Part shown: one piece after another, positions 1 through 10,916 of the stretch | Layout of the letters: every line of letters begins with the position of its first letter | How positions within the stretch are numbered: position 1 is the stretch's first letter | Assembly: GCA_903893945.1 (NCBI GenBank) | Contig: CAITOF010000011.1 | Coordinates: 1 to 64,000, forward strand | DNA: 64,000 nt | From: an uncultured Oxalobacteraceae bacterium | GTDB lineage: Bacteria > Pseudomonadota > Gammaproteobacteria > Burkholderiales > Burkholderiaceae_D | Direction: 5' to 3' | Position numbers and translations under genes: made by a program | The notes under the pieces: model-generated | Database searches by the model: none | What the model saw: the letters and a program-made list of their open reading frames with translations, nothing else | Told to the model about the DNA's origin: nothing

Positions 1-99
1 CCGATAATGGATAATAAGCAATAAATACGCAGTAACCGATACACCGTTTATAATTCTCGATTTACGTTTACGTCAATTGAACTTTGCATAGGCAACCAT

Positions 100-849
100 A
101 TGAAAATTCTTGTACCAGTCAAACGCGTTGTAGATTACAACGTCAAGGTGCGCGTTAAATCCGACCACACCGGTATGGACATCGCCAACGTTAAAATGTC
201 GATGAATCCGTTCGATGAAATTGCCATCGAAGAATCGGTTCGTCTGAAAGAAGCCGGCGTTGCCACGGAAATTATTGCCATTTCATGCGGTGTCGCACAA
301 TGTCAGGAAACCTTGCGTACCGCCATGGCAATTGGTGCGGATCGCGGTATTCTGGTCGAAACCGATGTTGAATTGCAGCCTCTGGCCGTCGCCAAACTGC
401 TTAAAGCCATCGCCGACAGGGAACAGCCTTCCCTGATCATTCTGGGCAAGCAGGCGATTGATGACGACTGTAATCAGACCGGTCAGATGCTGGCCTCACT
501 GCTCGGATGGCCGCAAGCGACGTTCGCCTCCAAAGTCGTGGTTGCGGACGGCAAAGTCAGCGTTACGCGCGAAGTCGATGGCGGTCTGGAAACACTGTCA
601 CTGACACTGCCGGCCATCGTAACCACGGATTTGCGCCTGAATGAACCACGCTATGTCACATTGCCTAACATTATGAAGGCCAAGAAAAAACAGCTGGACA
701 ATCTCAAGCCCGGCGATCTTGGTGTGGATGTAACCCCGCGCGTAAAAACGTTAAAAGTGGTCGAACCGGCCCAACGTTCAGCCGGAATGATTGTCCCGGA
801 TGTGGCTACGCTAGTCGCAAAACTCAAAAATGAAGCCAAGGTGATCTAA
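100..849 (+). CDS. etfB: Electron transfer flavoprotein beta subunit
   Basis: 249 aa [23 protein letters not shown] start and ETF beta-like motifs; directly followed by etfA. Confidence 0.95.
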   Translation: MKILVPVKRVVDYNVKVRVKSDHTGMDIANVKMSMNPFDEIAIEESVRLKEAGVATEIIAISCGVAQCQETLRTAMAIGADRGILVETDVELQPLAVAKLLKAIADREQPSLIILGKQAIDDDCNQTGQMLASLLGWPQATFASKVVVADGKVSVTREVDGGLETLSLTLPAIVTTDLRLNEPRYVTLPNIMKAKKKQLDNLKPGDLGVDVTPRVKTLKVVEPAQRSAGMIVPDVATLVAKLKNEAKVI

Positions 850-1779
850 ATGACGATACTGGTAATTGCTGAACACGATAATGTCAGTTTAAAAGGAAGT
901 ACTGCACACACCGTAACCGCTGCAGCGCAGTGTGGCGGCGACGTCCACGTTCTGGTCGCCGGTTTCCAGTGTGCGGCCGCTGCGCAGGCTGCGGCACAAT
1001 TGGCGGGCGTGGCCAAAGTGCTGGTTGCCGATGCGCCCCATTTTGCCGACGGACTCGCTGAAAATTGTGCTGCCCAGGTGGTCGCTGTGGCCGCCGGTTA
1101 CAGCCACATACTTGCGCCGGCCACGGCCTATGGTAAAAATATTCTGCCGCGCGTCGCGGCAAGTCTTGATGTATCGCAGGTATCGGAAATCACCAAGGTC
1201 ATTTCTGCTGATACATTCGAACGTCCCATTTATGCGGGTAATGCGATTGCCACCGTGCAATCGTCGGATACCGTTAAGGTTATTACCGTCCGCACCACCG
1301 GATTTGATTCGGCTGCCAGCGGCGGATCGGCCGCCATCGACAACATCAGCGCTGTGCCGGATTCGGGTACGTCCAGTTTTGTGTCACGCGAAGTGGCCAA
1401 GTCTGATCGTCCCGAACTGACCGCCGCAAAAATAATTGTGTCTGGCGGGCGCGGCATGGGCTCGGGTGACAACTTCAAGATACTGGAACCGTTGGCCGAC
1501 CGGTTGGGCGCGGCGATGGGCGCTTCACGTGCTGCGGTGGATGCCGGTTACGTGCCCAACGACTGGCAGGTCGGGCAGACCGGAAAGATCGTGGCACCGT
1601 CGCTGTATATTGCCGTTGGTATTTCAGGCGCCATTCAGCATCTGGCCGGTATGAAAGATTCAAAAACAATCGTCGCCATCAACAAGGATCCGGAAGCGCC
1701 GATATTCTCTGTCGCTGACTATGGGATCGTCGGTGACCTGTTTGAAGTTGTGCCGGCACTGATCAAGGAATTAGGCTGA
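850..1779 (+). CDS. etfA: Electron transfer flavoprotein alpha subunit
   Basis: 309 aa; C-terminal FAD domain [81 protein letters not shown]. Confidence 0.95.
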   Translation: MTILVIAEHDNVSLKGSTAHTVTAAAQCGGDVHVLVAGFQCAAAAQAAAQLAGVAKVLVADAPHFADGLAENCAAQVVAVAAGYSHILAPATAYGKNILPRVAASLDVSQVSEITKVISADTFERPIYAGNAIATVQSSDTVKVITVRTTGFDSAASGGSAAIDNISAVPDSGTSSFVSREVAKSDRPELTAAKIIVSGGRGMGSGDNFKILEPLADRLGAAMGASRAAVDAGYVPNDWQVGQTGKIVAPSLYIAVGISGAIQHLAGMKDSKTIVAINKDPEAPIFSVADYGIVGDLFEVVPALIKELG

Positions 1780-1853
1780 TTTTAGCGAGTACAGTTCAAA
1801 CATAAACAGGCGGCCAGTGTATAACGACCTCCTGTTTTTTTATGGAGCAGACC

Positions 1854-3644
1854 ATGAGTTATAACGCACCACTGAAAGACATGCTGTTCGTCCTCAACGA
1901 ACTGGCCGGACTGAAACAGGTCAATGCCTTGCCCGGTTGCGACGATGCGACGCCGGAAACGGTTGAAGCAATCCTGGAGGAACACGCCAGGTTCACACGT
2001 GAAGTCATCGCACCGTTAAACTGGATCGGCGACCAGTCGCCCAGTACCTGGAAAGACGGCCAGGTAACCACCACCACGGGATTCAAGGAAGCATTTAAAC
2101 AGTTCGCCGAAGCAGGTTGGCAGGGCGTGCAGCATCCGGTCGAATTTGGTGGCCAGGGTTTGCCCAAAATTGTCGCGACACCATGCATCGAAATGCTGAA
2201 TTCGGCATCGCTGTCCTTTGCACTGTGCCCGCTGCTGTCGGACGGCGCCATCGAGGCATTGCTGACGGCCGGAAGCGATGAACTGAAATCGGTCTATCTG
2301 GCCAATCTGATCAGCGGCAAATGGACCGGCACCATGAACCTGACCGAACCGCAAGCCGGTTCGGATCTGGCGATGGTAAGAACTCGTGCCGTTCCACGTG
2401 AAGACGGCACCTATGCCGTTTTTGGCACCAAGATTTTCATCACCTACGGTGATCACGACATGGCCGAGAATATCGTGCATCTGGTGTTGGCGCGAACACC
2501 CAATGCGCCTGAAGGTGTAAAAGGCATTTCATTATTTCTGGTGCCCAAATTTTTTGTTAATCCCGATGGCACATTGGGTGCGCGCAATGACGTGCATTGC
2601 GTGTCCATTGAGCACAAGCTTGGCATCAAGGCGAGTCCAACCGCAGTATTGCAGTTTGGCGATCACGGCGGCGCCATCGGAACACTGATCGGTGAAGAAA
2701 ACCGAGGTCTCGAATATATGTTCATTATGATGAATGCGGCGCGCTTTGGTGTCGGCCTGCAAGGCATCGCCATTGCGGAACGCGCTTATCAGCAGGCGGT
2801 ATCGTACGCCCGGGATCGTGTTCAGTCGCGTGATCTGGCAGGGTCCGCCGGCCCTGTTGCCATCATTCACCATCCCGACGTAAAAAGGATGCTGATGACG
2901 ATGCGTGCCCAGATTGAAGCGGCACGGGCGTTGGCGTACTACGCTGCCGGCCGATCCGATGCCGCCCATCATCATGCTGACGCCGATGTCCGGAAACAGA
3001 ACCAGACTGTCTACGAATATCTGGTGCCGATAGTCAAAGGGTGGTCAACAGAACTGTCGATTGATGTCACCTCGAACGGTGTGCAGGTTCATGGCGGCAT
3101 GGGTTTTATTGAAGAAACCGGGGCGGCGCAGTATTACCGTGATTCGCGCATACTGGCGATTTATGAAGGTACGACGGCGATCCAGGCCAACGATCTGGTG
3201 GGCAGGAAAACCGTGCGCGACGGCGGTGCGGCCGCCAAAGCCATTCTGGCTGAGGCACGCCTGGTCGCGGCCAGTCTGGCAGACAGCAAGCAGGCCGATC
3301 TGTTGGCTATTGCAGCGCAGCTGGTCCCGGCGATTGCGGCGCTGGAGGAGGTGGTCACGTATGTCGCCAGCACGATGAAAACCGATATTAAAGGCGTATT
3401 TGCCGGAAGTGTGCTGTATCTGAAGCTGGCCGGCATCGTTCTGGGTGGTTGGCAAATGGCGCGCGCGGCATTGATTGCGGCCGAAAAATTGCAGCAGGGT
3501 GCCGAGGACACGTCGTTTTACCAGGCCAAAATAGCCACGTCACGTTTTTTTGCTGAACATTATCTGGTGCAGGCACCGGGTTTAAAAACCAGCATTGTGC
3601 TGGGCAGTGTGGGTACGCTGGCGCTGACAGAACACCAGTTCTGA
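1854..3644 (+). CDS. Acyl-CoA dehydrogenase (about 600 aa long-form family)
   Basis: ORF 1842..3644; TGTMNLTEPQAGSDLAMVRTRA and YRDSRILAIYEGTTAIQANDLVGRK motifs; start at 1842 or 1854. Confidence 0.9.
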   Translation: MSYNAPLKDMLFVLNELAGLKQVNALPGCDDATPETVEAILEEHARFTREVIAPLNWIGDQSPSTWKDGQVTTTTGFKEAFKQFAEAGWQGVQHPVEFGGQGLPKIVATPCIEMLNSASLSFALCPLLSDGAIEALLTAGSDELKSVYLANLISGKWTGTMNLTEPQAGSDLAMVRTRAVPREDGTYAVFGTKIFITYGDHDMAENIVHLVLARTPNAPEGVKGISLFLVPKFFVNPDGTLGARNDVHCVSIEHKLGIKASPTAVLQFGDHGGAIGTLIGEENRGLEYMFIMMNAARFGVGLQGIAIAERAYQQAVSYARDRVQSRDLAGSAGPVAIIHHPDVKRMLMTMRAQIEAARALAYYAAGRSDAAHHHADADVRKQNQTVYEYLVPIVKGWSTELSIDVTSNGVQVHGGMGFIEETGAAQYYRDSRILAIYEGTTAIQANDLVGRKTVRDGGAAAKAILAEARLVAASLADSKQADLLAIAAQLVPAIAALEEVVTYVASTMKTDIKGVFAGSVLYLKLAGIVLGGWQMARAALIAAEKLQQGAEDTSFYQAKIATSRFFAEHYLVQAPGLKTSIVLGSVGTLALTEHQF

Positions 3645-3692
3645 GCTAGTTGCCCGCCCGAAGCCACCTTTCCGGTGGCGGCGTCGGGCCGA

Positions 3693-4118
3693 TCAACCGT
3701 ACAGACCACCGGTCAGCAATAAATCCATGGTACGTGCCAAAACGGCAATTAATGCGCCGGCACCGATGGCCAAGGTCAATACCAGTATCATGGCAATCGG
3801 CCAGCCAGTCTGGGTCTGTCGGGTTGATTGCGGGTTGTATTTCGCATCCCATTTGTCATCAGGCGTGGTACCGATGACCAGGCAGGCCAGAAAGCCGACC
3901 AGGACTGACAGTATCAGCGGTGCGAAGGAAAAAAAGGGCTGGTTATCCCTGAAACAGCCGTAGACCAGTAGTGATACCGGCAGGCTTGCCGCATGCAACC
4001 AGGCCCACTTGTCGTGTTTCCCGGCCAGATAAAACCGATGCAATCCAATCCCGCCACCCAGCGCTGCCAGCAGGGCGGCGATGGACTTGTTTTTGTGCCG
4101 AATTTGTTGAGTTGTCAT
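3693..4118 (-). CDS. TM2 domain-containing membrane protein
   Basis: N-terminal KNKSIAALLAALGGGIGLHRFYLAGKHDKW TM2-type motif plus several hydrophobic segments. Confidence 0.75.
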   Translation of the reverse strand: MTTQQIRHKNKSIAALLAALGGGIGLHRFYLAGKHDKWAWLHAASLPVSLLVYGCFRDNQPFFSFAPLILSVLVGFLACLVIGTTPDDKWDAKYNPQSTRQTQTGWPIAMILVLTLAIGAGALIAVLARTMDLLLTGGLYG

Positions 4119-4386
4119 AAATACCTGTCTGATGAGTAGCGCCTATTGTACAGATTTCAGCCCCGCAATGACCGATTTGATTGCATATTAATAATTTATT
4201 GCCATTAATGCATTGCGTATCGGCATGGATCGGAATGCCGTTGTTCCTGCCATGTTGCCGGGGAATGAGGCAAACCCGGTCGAAGGTTTCTTGCTGTCGG
4301 GATAATTGTGCGATATAATTCACGGTTTTCCGTCTTCGTGGTTCGCATTGGTGCTTTGCATTCGTGCTTTTTATTTTGGAATTATT

Positions 4387-4647
4387 ATGGTCATTATTCG
4401 TTTATCTCGTGGTGGTGCTAAAAAGCGTCCATTTTTCAATATCGTAGCAACCGATTCACGTAATCGTCGCGATGGTCGTTTTATTGAACGTATCGGTTTT
4501 TATAATCCGGTTGCCTCGGGTGCCGCAGAAGTCGTGCGTATTGCCCAGGATCGTCTGACACACTGGACTGACCACGGCGCACAATTGTCGCCTGCCGTAG
4601 CCCGTCTGGTTGCTCTGGCCGCCAAACAGACTCCCGCAGCTGCCTGA
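4387..4647 (+). CDS. rpsP: 30S ribosomal protein S16
   Basis: [44 protein letters not shown] at 4387 inside ORF 4306..4647. Confidence 0.97.
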   Translation: MVIIRLSRGGAKKRPFFNIVATDSRNRRDGRFIERIGFYNPVASGAAEVVRIAQDRLTHWTDHGAQLSPAVARLVALAAKQTPAAA

Positions 4648-4796
4648 TAAGTTATTGAGTGGGTGGCGGTAAGCGGTAATCAGGATGTTTCTGGTGTGGT
4701 ACGGTATGCCGGTTCTGTTGCCCCGTTTTTCTGCTGACCCGTTTCGTACCGTCATAGCGCACTGTCGTTTGAGACTGTCGCTTCGTACATGAAAAG

Positions 4797-5474
4797 GTGA
4801 ATGTTGCTGTGGAGCCGCTAACCAAGTTCCCAACCGATTTAGTGTTGGTAGGCCACATCACCGGGGCGTATGGCGTTAATGGATGGATCAGGGTTCATCC
4901 GTACTCGAGCGATGCCGGCGCATTATTGCATGCAAAAAAGTGGTGGCTTGGCCAGCGGACTGCGAGTCCGGAACCGGTTGCCGACAGCGCGCTCAATGAC
5001 GTTGAAAAGCTTGAAGCCAAGCTGCATGGTGACGATGTGGTCGCCCGGATCGTGGGTATCGTTGACCGGGGCGCTGCCGAGGCCTTGAAAGGCCAGGTCG
5101 TCAAGATACAGCGCAGTCATTTTCCGGCGTTGTCCGACAACGAATTTTATTGGCTCGACCTGATCGGCCTGGCAGTAGAGAATTTGCAGGGTGACGATCT
5201 CGGTGTCGTTGCCGACCTGATGGATAATGGCGCACACCCTATCCTGCGGGTGGTAAAACGGCTGGATGAGGCGGCAGCGGCTGCCGAAGCAGGCACGGCA
5301 ATCAGCCCGGAAAGCGGTGCCGTCGCAGGCGCGAAGTTAAACAGGAAAAATAGTAAGCAGGTGCAAAAAACCAGCTCCGAACGCGAATACCTGATCCCGT
5401 TTGTTGAGCATTTTGTTCCTGAGGTTGATCGGAAAAACAGGAAAATCACAGTCGATTGGGGACTGGACTATTGA
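4797..5474 (+). CDS. rimM: Ribosome maturation factor RimM
   Basis: [20 protein letters not shown]-terminus and [29 protein letters not shown]-terminus; GTG start. Confidence 0.95.
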   Translation: MNVAVEPLTKFPTDLVLVGHITGAYGVNGWIRVHPYSSDAGALLHAKKWWLGQRTASPEPVADSALNDVEKLEAKLHGDDVVARIVGIVDRGAAEALKGQVVKIQRSHFPALSDNEFYWLDLIGLAVENLQGDDLGVVADLMDNGAHPILRVVKRLDEAAAAAEAGTAISPESGAVAGAKLNRKNSKQVQKTSSEREYLIPFVEHFVPEVDRKNRKITVDWGLDY

Positions 5475-5494
5475 GGTCATTCCAGGTGGGTCAG

Positions 5495-6286
5495 ATGCAG
5501 TTTGATGTCATTACCCTTTTTCCCGAGATGTTTGTGGCACTTACCCAATCCGGTGTGACACGACGTGCTTTTGAACAGAAAAAGTGTGAGCTAACCTGCT
5601 GGAATCCGCGTGACTTTACCGTGGATAACCATCGCACCGTCGATGACCGGCCGTATGGTGGCGGTCCCGGTATGGTGATGATGGTAAAGCCGCTGCAGGA
5701 GGCGATAGTGGCCGCAACATCACGGCAATCTGAAGCAGGATTGGCGAAGTCGACGGTGATTTATCTGTCGCCACAGGGTCAACCGCTGACACACCAGAAA
5801 GTGGTGCAACTGAGTGGCCAGGCAGGTACTTCCGGTCTGATTTTGCTTTGTGGACGTTATGAGGCAGTCGATCAGCGCCTCATAGACGCTTATGTGGATG
5901 AAGAAATCAGCCTGGGTGATTTTGTATTGTCCGGCGGTGAAATACCCGCCATGGCACTGATGGACGCCGTTATCCGCCAGTTGCCCGGTGTACTTCACGA
6001 TGAAGACTCCGCTCAGCAGGACAGTTTTGTGAACGGTTTGCTGGATTGCCCGCATTACACACGGCCGGAAGTACATGACAATGTGTCGGTACCGGCGGTG
6101 CTGTTGGGCGGAAATCATGCCGATATCCGCGCCTGGCGGCGCGAACAGGCCTTGCTGGCGACCCGGCTCAAGCGGCCCGATTTAATCGTCAATGCGCGTG
6201 CAGCAGGGTTGCTGACAAAAGCGGACGAACAGATTTTAGGCGATCAGGAAGTAAAGCCTGATCGCAAAAAAAAGCAGGTGCAGTAA
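5495..6286 (+). CDS. trmD: tRNA (guanine-N1)-methyltransferase
   Basis: [13 protein letters not shown] start; [11 protein letters not shown] and [15 protein letters not shown] motifs; between rimM and rplS. Confidence 0.96.
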   Translation: MQFDVITLFPEMFVALTQSGVTRRAFEQKKCELTCWNPRDFTVDNHRTVDDRPYGGGPGMVMMVKPLQEAIVAATSRQSEAGLAKSTVIYLSPQGQPLTHQKVVQLSGQAGTSGLILLCGRYEAVDQRLIDAYVDEEISLGDFVLSGGEIPAMALMDAVIRQLPGVLHDEDSAQQDSFVNGLLDCPHYTRPEVHDNVSVPAVLLGGNHADIRAWRREQALLATRLKRPDLIVNARAAGLLTKADEQILGDQEVKPDRKKKQVQ

Positions 6287-6408
6287 ATAGAAGTAGTACT
6301 GAGAGCAGGCTGAATGATACGGCTTGCATGTTTAATCCCATCCTCTACTGGGCAAGCATCCACCGTGATGCACCAATGGCACCAGCAAGATGGTTACAGG
6401 AGTTAAAA

Positions 6409-6807
6409 ATGGATCTGATCCAACAACTTGAGCAAGAAGAAATCGCCCGTCTGGGTAAAAACATCCCTGAATTCGCTCCCGGCGATACAGTGATTGTGTA
6501 TGTTAACGTAGTTGAAGGTACCCGCAAGCGTGCCCAGGCTTACGAAGGTGTTGTCATTTCACGCCGCAATCGCGGTTTGAATTCCAATTTTATCGTGCGT
6601 AAAATTTCGTCCGGTGAAGGTGTTGAGCGTACATTCCAGTTGTACTCACCACTGATCGCTTCGATTGAAGTGAAACGTCGCGGTGATGTACGTCGCGCCA
6701 AGCTGTATTACTTGCGTGAACGTTCAGGTAAATCAGCACGTATTAAAGAAAAATTGCCTGCTCGTAAAGGTCAGGCCGCTGAACAATCTGACTCTGCCGC
6801 AGAGTAA
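6409..6807 (+). CDS. rplS: 50S ribosomal protein L19
   Basis: [53 protein letters not shown] at 6409 inside ORF 6328..6807. Confidence 0.96.
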   Translation: MDLIQQLEQEEIARLGKNIPEFAPGDTVIVYVNVVEGTRKRAQAYEGVVISRRNRGLNSNFIVRKISSGEGVERTFQLYSPLIASIEVKRRGDVRRAKLYYLRERSGKSARIKEKLPARKGQAAEQSDSAAE

Positions 6808-6864
6808 TTCAGTCAGAAACCGATGATCAGGTATCTGGTTGGTTAATCGGATTTTCTTGAAGAA

Positions 6865-6887
6865 GGGCGCCTCTGGTGCCCTTTTTT
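6865..6887 (+). terminator. Rho-independent terminator downstream of rplS
   Basis: GGGCGCC-TCT-GGTGCCC stem (one G-T pair) followed by TTTTTT. Confidence 0.8.
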
Positions 6888-6911
6888 CTACTCTCGCAAG
6901 CCCCGTCCACT

Positions 6912-7595
6912 ATGCTTATTTTTGATCCTGAATCTGCGCCCATTGACAGCGTCGCCGGTGAAGCTGCGGTAGATCCGTCCAACCTGAATCTGGGCTGGAT
7001 ACGACACCGGTTTGCTGCGCCACCCCAATGGCAGCCGGAAACGACGGACGAGCAACGATTTTTTTCGGCACAGCACGACTTCAAGAGAGCCTCGGTCCTG
7101 ATCGCGCTGGTGCAACGTGACCACGGCCTCAATGTACTGTTCACACGCCGCACCGAACACCTGTCCCAGCATGCAGGTCAGATCAGTTTCCCAGGTGGAC
7201 GACAGGAACTGTCAGATAGCGATGCCATTGAGACAGCCCTGCGCGAGACGGAAGAAGAGATCGGACTGGACCGCGCTCTGGTCGACGTTCTGGGTACCTT
7301 GCCTGACTACCTGACGATCACCGGTTATCGCGTCACCCTGGTGGTCGGCGCAATTCAGGACCTCCCGTGGCTGCATTCCGATCCGGAGGAAGTAGCCGAA
7401 ATTTTTGAGGTGCCGCTATCGTTTCTGATGGATGGCCAGGTGCATCAGCGTCGCCGCGTGGTGGTGCCCGGCGATGACAATCAACAGATCCTCCGCACTT
7501 TCTATGCGATGCCGTACCAGCACCATTTCATCTGGGGTGCCACGGCCGGAATGCTGCGTAATCTATTTCATTTTCTGCGTGCCCGGACTGCCTGA
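6912..7595 (+). CDS. NUDIX hydrolase, CoA pyrophosphatase-like
   Basis: NUDIX box GGRQELSDSDAIETALRETEEEIGL; start placed at 6912 because the 6876 start lies in the terminator. Confidence 0.88.
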   Translation: MLIFDPESAPIDSVAGEAAVDPSNLNLGWIRHRFAAPPQWQPETTDEQRFFSAQHDFKRASVLIALVQRDHGLNVLFTRRTEHLSQHAGQISFPGGRQELSDSDAIETALRETEEEIGLDRALVDVLGTLPDYLTITGYRVTLVVGAIQDLPWLHSDPEEVAEIFEVPLSFLMDGQVHQRRRVVVPGDDNQQILRTFYAMPYQHHFIWGATAGMLRNLFHFLRARTA

Positions 7596-7946
7596 GGCAG
7601 TTCACCTGCGCGGATGGCCGCATCGACACCACGCCTGAGTCGCAAAGGCAAATCCATCGTCCGTCAAATAAAGTCCGGCCTGTTGCAGGGGCATGATGGG
7701 CAGACCGCCTCCCGAATTCACCATCCGGCCCGGACAGATTGAATCGCTATGGCATTGGCAAAAAATGCATGATTCACCTTGCCATTTTTACCGTAAAAAT
7801 ACGACTTATTTGCAAACCGGCCTGACGTGATAATGACTTGTCAGGCAAATCGCTGCGAAGGCAATTTACGGTTTGTCGAATACACGTCCTGAAATCAAAA
7901 AGGGCTGAACAAAACAGAGTCACCAGACAAGCAGGGGAGGGTGTTC

Positions 7947-9059
7947 ATGAAAAAATTGCTGTTGACAGGTGCCGCCTGCGTCGTGATGGCTGCAATGAGC
8001 GGTTGCGCGAACGTCGGTGCTGACGCCGTGCGGTCGACCAGACCGCAATATAATGAGGCCATCAAGCAAACCAATGACCAGGATCTGCTGCTCAACCTGT
8101 TGCGCGTCCGGTACGTTGAGTCGATGTATTTCATGAGCGTGGAAAAGGTCGCGCTGACCCGTGAGGTGGATCAGAATTACGGACTGACCGGCAACAAGCT
8201 GTCTGTGGAAAACAGGACCGCTTATCCCGGTACGGTGTCATCGTCCAACTCCGCGCTGGCCAATGCGGTCACGCGTGGCCTGACGCTGCCGGTCTCGGTG
8301 GCTGTCGATGAAAAGCCCACCATATTTTATGCCCCCATCGAAGGCGAAAAATTCGTGCGTCAAATCCTGACGCCGATGAGCCCCGACAAACTTCTGCTGC
8401 AGGTGAAGTCCGGATGGAGTATTGCCAAGGTATTTGGATTGGGTGTTGAGCACCTGAACGGACTGCTGAATGATCCGGATCTGTCTGACGACTCGTATCT
8501 GAAATTCAGACAGGCGGTGACTTTGCTGGAGCGTCTGCATAAAAAACACATGATGTCGTTCTCCACCGTTCAAAGCACATCGAAAGACAGTAACGGCAAT
8601 GACCATATGGTCCTGCATATACAGGATACGACGATGCCCGAATTTGTGCAGCTCGCCCGACTGCTGGCCCTGGATCCTGGCACGCAGGATTTCAAACTGT
8701 GCAATGCCGCCACGTACGTGGATGACAAGACCATCGCATTCAGTACCCGATCACTGGAATCCGCCATCTACTATCTGTCGCACGGTGTTGACCTGACCTC
8801 GTTTGAAAGCGTGGACAGGGCAACTTTCCTTAATGGTGAGGGTTGGAAAAGCTTTCAGGACGACGTATTCAGGGTCAGCTTTTCACAGGAGCCGCCTCGA
8901 AATGCCAGCGTGGCAGTCAACTATCGCGGCGGCTGGTTTTACATCGCTGATCAGGACAAAAATACCAAAGCGACCTTTGTCCTGCTAACCCAGTTGTTGT
9001 CGTTGCACTCGGTGCAGGGAGCGCCGGGACCGAATTTTTCGTTTTCAATCGGTCAATAA
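7947..9059 (+). CDS. Hypothetical lipoprotein
   Basis: MKKLLLTGAACVVMAAMSGCANVG lipobox signal peptide; no further family recognised. Confidence 0.65.
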   Translation: MKKLLLTGAACVVMAAMSGCANVGADAVRSTRPQYNEAIKQTNDQDLLLNLLRVRYVESMYFMSVEKVALTREVDQNYGLTGNKLSVENRTAYPGTVSSSNSALANAVTRGLTLPVSVAVDEKPTIFYAPIEGEKFVRQILTPMSPDKLLLQVKSGWSIAKVFGLGVEHLNGLLNDPDLSDDSYLKFRQAVTLLERLHKKHMMSFSTVQSTSKDSNGNDHMVLHIQDTTMPEFVQLARLLALDPGTQDFKLCNAATYVDDKTIAFSTRSLESAIYYLSHGVDLTSFESVDRATFLNGEGWKSFQDDVFRVSFSQEPPRNASVAVNYRGGWFYIADQDKNTKATFVLLTQLLSLHSVQGAPGPNFSFSIGQ

Positions 9060-9284
9060 GCAGCGGAACCAGTGCCTGTAAGGGTGCATGGCCAGGACCT
9101 GTCGCGGGTGGGGCCCTGCGGCGGCCGTGTCCGGTTTTTCCGAATTTTGCCTGGCAACGCCCAATCGTGCCGATTGGAGAAGCGCGACTTGTAGTTGCAT
9201 GAATGGCCAGTCTACGTTATCTTGACGCTTGTTCCATGTTGCAGCGGCCCGTCAGGTCTGCTTAACCCAAGCTAATTTACCCCA

Positions 9285-10238
9285 ATGACCTTCTTTTCCA
9301 TACTCTGTGCGTTACTGATTGAGCAATTGAAGCCGTTGCGTGCCGATAATCCGATTTATCTGGCAGTGAAGGCGCTGGCATTGCGTGTCGAATCCTGGTG
9401 CAATGCCGGGGAACCGCAGCATGGTCGGTTAGGATGGTGGGTCACCGTGCTGGCGTTGATGATACCTACCGCTCTGGTCTACTGGATATGCCTCAAAGTG
9501 AGTATATTCGCTGCGCTGGGCTGGAACATACTCATTGTTTACTTAACCTTGGGTTTCCGACATTACAGCCATTACTTCACCTCAATTCAACTGGCACTCC
9601 ACTCGGGCGATGAAGAAACCGCACGGCAGTTGTTGGCAGAATGGACACGTAGCGATACGTCCGGACTGGATACGTCTGAAATTGTGCGAATTGCCGTTGA
9701 AAAATCGTTAATAACCACGCATCGTAACGTATTCGGTGTATTTTTCTGGTTTTTGATGCCAGTCGGTCCGGCCTGCGCGGTCATGTACCGGGTTGCTGAA
9801 CACCTGTCGCGTGCCTGGAACGAGCCGCACCATATGAAAAACGAAGCGTTTGGCGACTATGCAGCAAGAATTTTTTACCTGATTGACTGGATTCCGTCGC
9901 GATTAACCGCGATCGCATTTGCTGTTGTCGGCAATTTTGAAGATGCAATTTATGCCTGGCGTAACTTTGCCCACCGATGGAAAAATGAATCCGAAGGCAT
10001 CATTCTCGCGTCCGGCGGCGGAGCGATCGGTGTGCGACTTGGCTCGCCCGAAGAAAATGCGGTCGTGTTGCCCATGGATGCTGCGCTGGTGGATTCGGCG
10101 GCGCCTGAACCTGAAATTATTCCCGGGGAACCGGCGAGTATCCGTTCCTTGCAAAGTGCCGTGGGCCTGGTGTGGCGTGCGTTGCTTTTGTGGATGTTCC
10201 TGCTGTTAATCCTGTCAATGGCGGTCTGGCTGGCGTAG
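9285..10238 (+). CDS. CobD/CbiB-AmpE-like integral membrane protein
   Basis: Multi-TM; YLTLGFRHYSHYFTSIQLALHSGDEETARQLLAEW and VFGVFFWFLMPVGPACAVMYRVAEHL resemble the CobD/CbiB-like family next to DUF3579 in Burkholderiales. Confidence 0.7.
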   Translation: MTFFSILCALLIEQLKPLRADNPIYLAVKALALRVESWCNAGEPQHGRLGWWVTVLALMIPTALVYWICLKVSIFAALGWNILIVYLTLGFRHYSHYFTSIQLALHSGDEETARQLLAEWTRSDTSGLDTSEIVRIAVEKSLITTHRNVFGVFFWFLMPVGPACAVMYRVAEHLSRAWNEPHHMKNEAFGDYAARIFYLIDWIPSRLTAIAFAVVGNFEDAIYAWRNFAHRWKNESEGIILASGGGAIGVRLGSPEENAVVLPMDAALVDSAAPEPEIIPGEPASIRSLQSAVGLVWRALLLWMFLLLILSMAVWLA

Positions 10239-10458
10239 TTGTTTCGCTGACAGACCTGAACCGGGGTGCTGGCTTGTCAAAGTGATCAAATTCCTGTCAT
10301 TTTCCCGTTTTTTATTCTTATTCCTTGTCGTGACAGTTTGCGTGTCTATACTTAACCTTGTGCAGAGTTCAAGCCGATTGTTTCTTTCGTGGTGATCAAA
10401 TTCATTCAGTCTTCTATAAGATATAATACTGTAATACCGAGTTGTAGAGGCATCGTGA

Positions 10459-10800
10459 ATGGCCGATAGTAAAATCAACCAGACAAAAAATGAATTCTTT
10501 ATCCTTGGATTGACCAGTCAGGGGAAGCAATTTCGCCCCAGCGACTGGTCAGAGCGATTGAGTGGCGCCATGTCGTGTTTCCGTCCGGATAGCGGGCGCC
10601 AGAGTCACCTGCATTACTCGCTGTTTGTACGTCCCATACTGATTAACGGGATCCGTTCCGTGGTTGTTGACCACTCGTTGCGTGAAATCGAACCGCTGGC
10701 CTATCATTTTGTTATTGATTTTGCCAAAGATAACGATTTGCAGATCATCGATGCCTGCCTGTTACCTGATCCTGCCACCAATTCAAAAAAAACCACCTAG
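10459..10800 (+). CDS. DUF3579 family protein
   Basis: 113 aa; FFILGLTSQGKQFRPSDWSERLSGAMSCF pattern. Confidence 0.7.
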   Translation: MADSKINQTKNEFFILGLTSQGKQFRPSDWSERLSGAMSCFRPDSGRQSHLHYSLFVRPILINGIRSVVVDHSLREIEPLAYHFVIDFAKDNDLQIIDACLLPDPATNSKKTT

Positions 10801-10916
10801 TCGCACTGAAGCTGCGCACCGGTTTCTGTTATTTTTGTACTGACTTTCTGCTTATTTTCAACCACGAGGCGGCGTAAAAGCGGTAGACTGCTCACCTTTT
10901 CTCCAGATCGATTATT

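Noticed and set aside
651-839. Many antisense or out-of-frame ORFs of 60-190 codons (e.g. 651..839 -, 932..1420 +, 13965..14720 -, 40588..41187 -)
   Set aside because: They overlap strongly supported genes, lack recognisable domains or signal peptides, and are the expected shadow ORFs of GC-moderate coding DNA.
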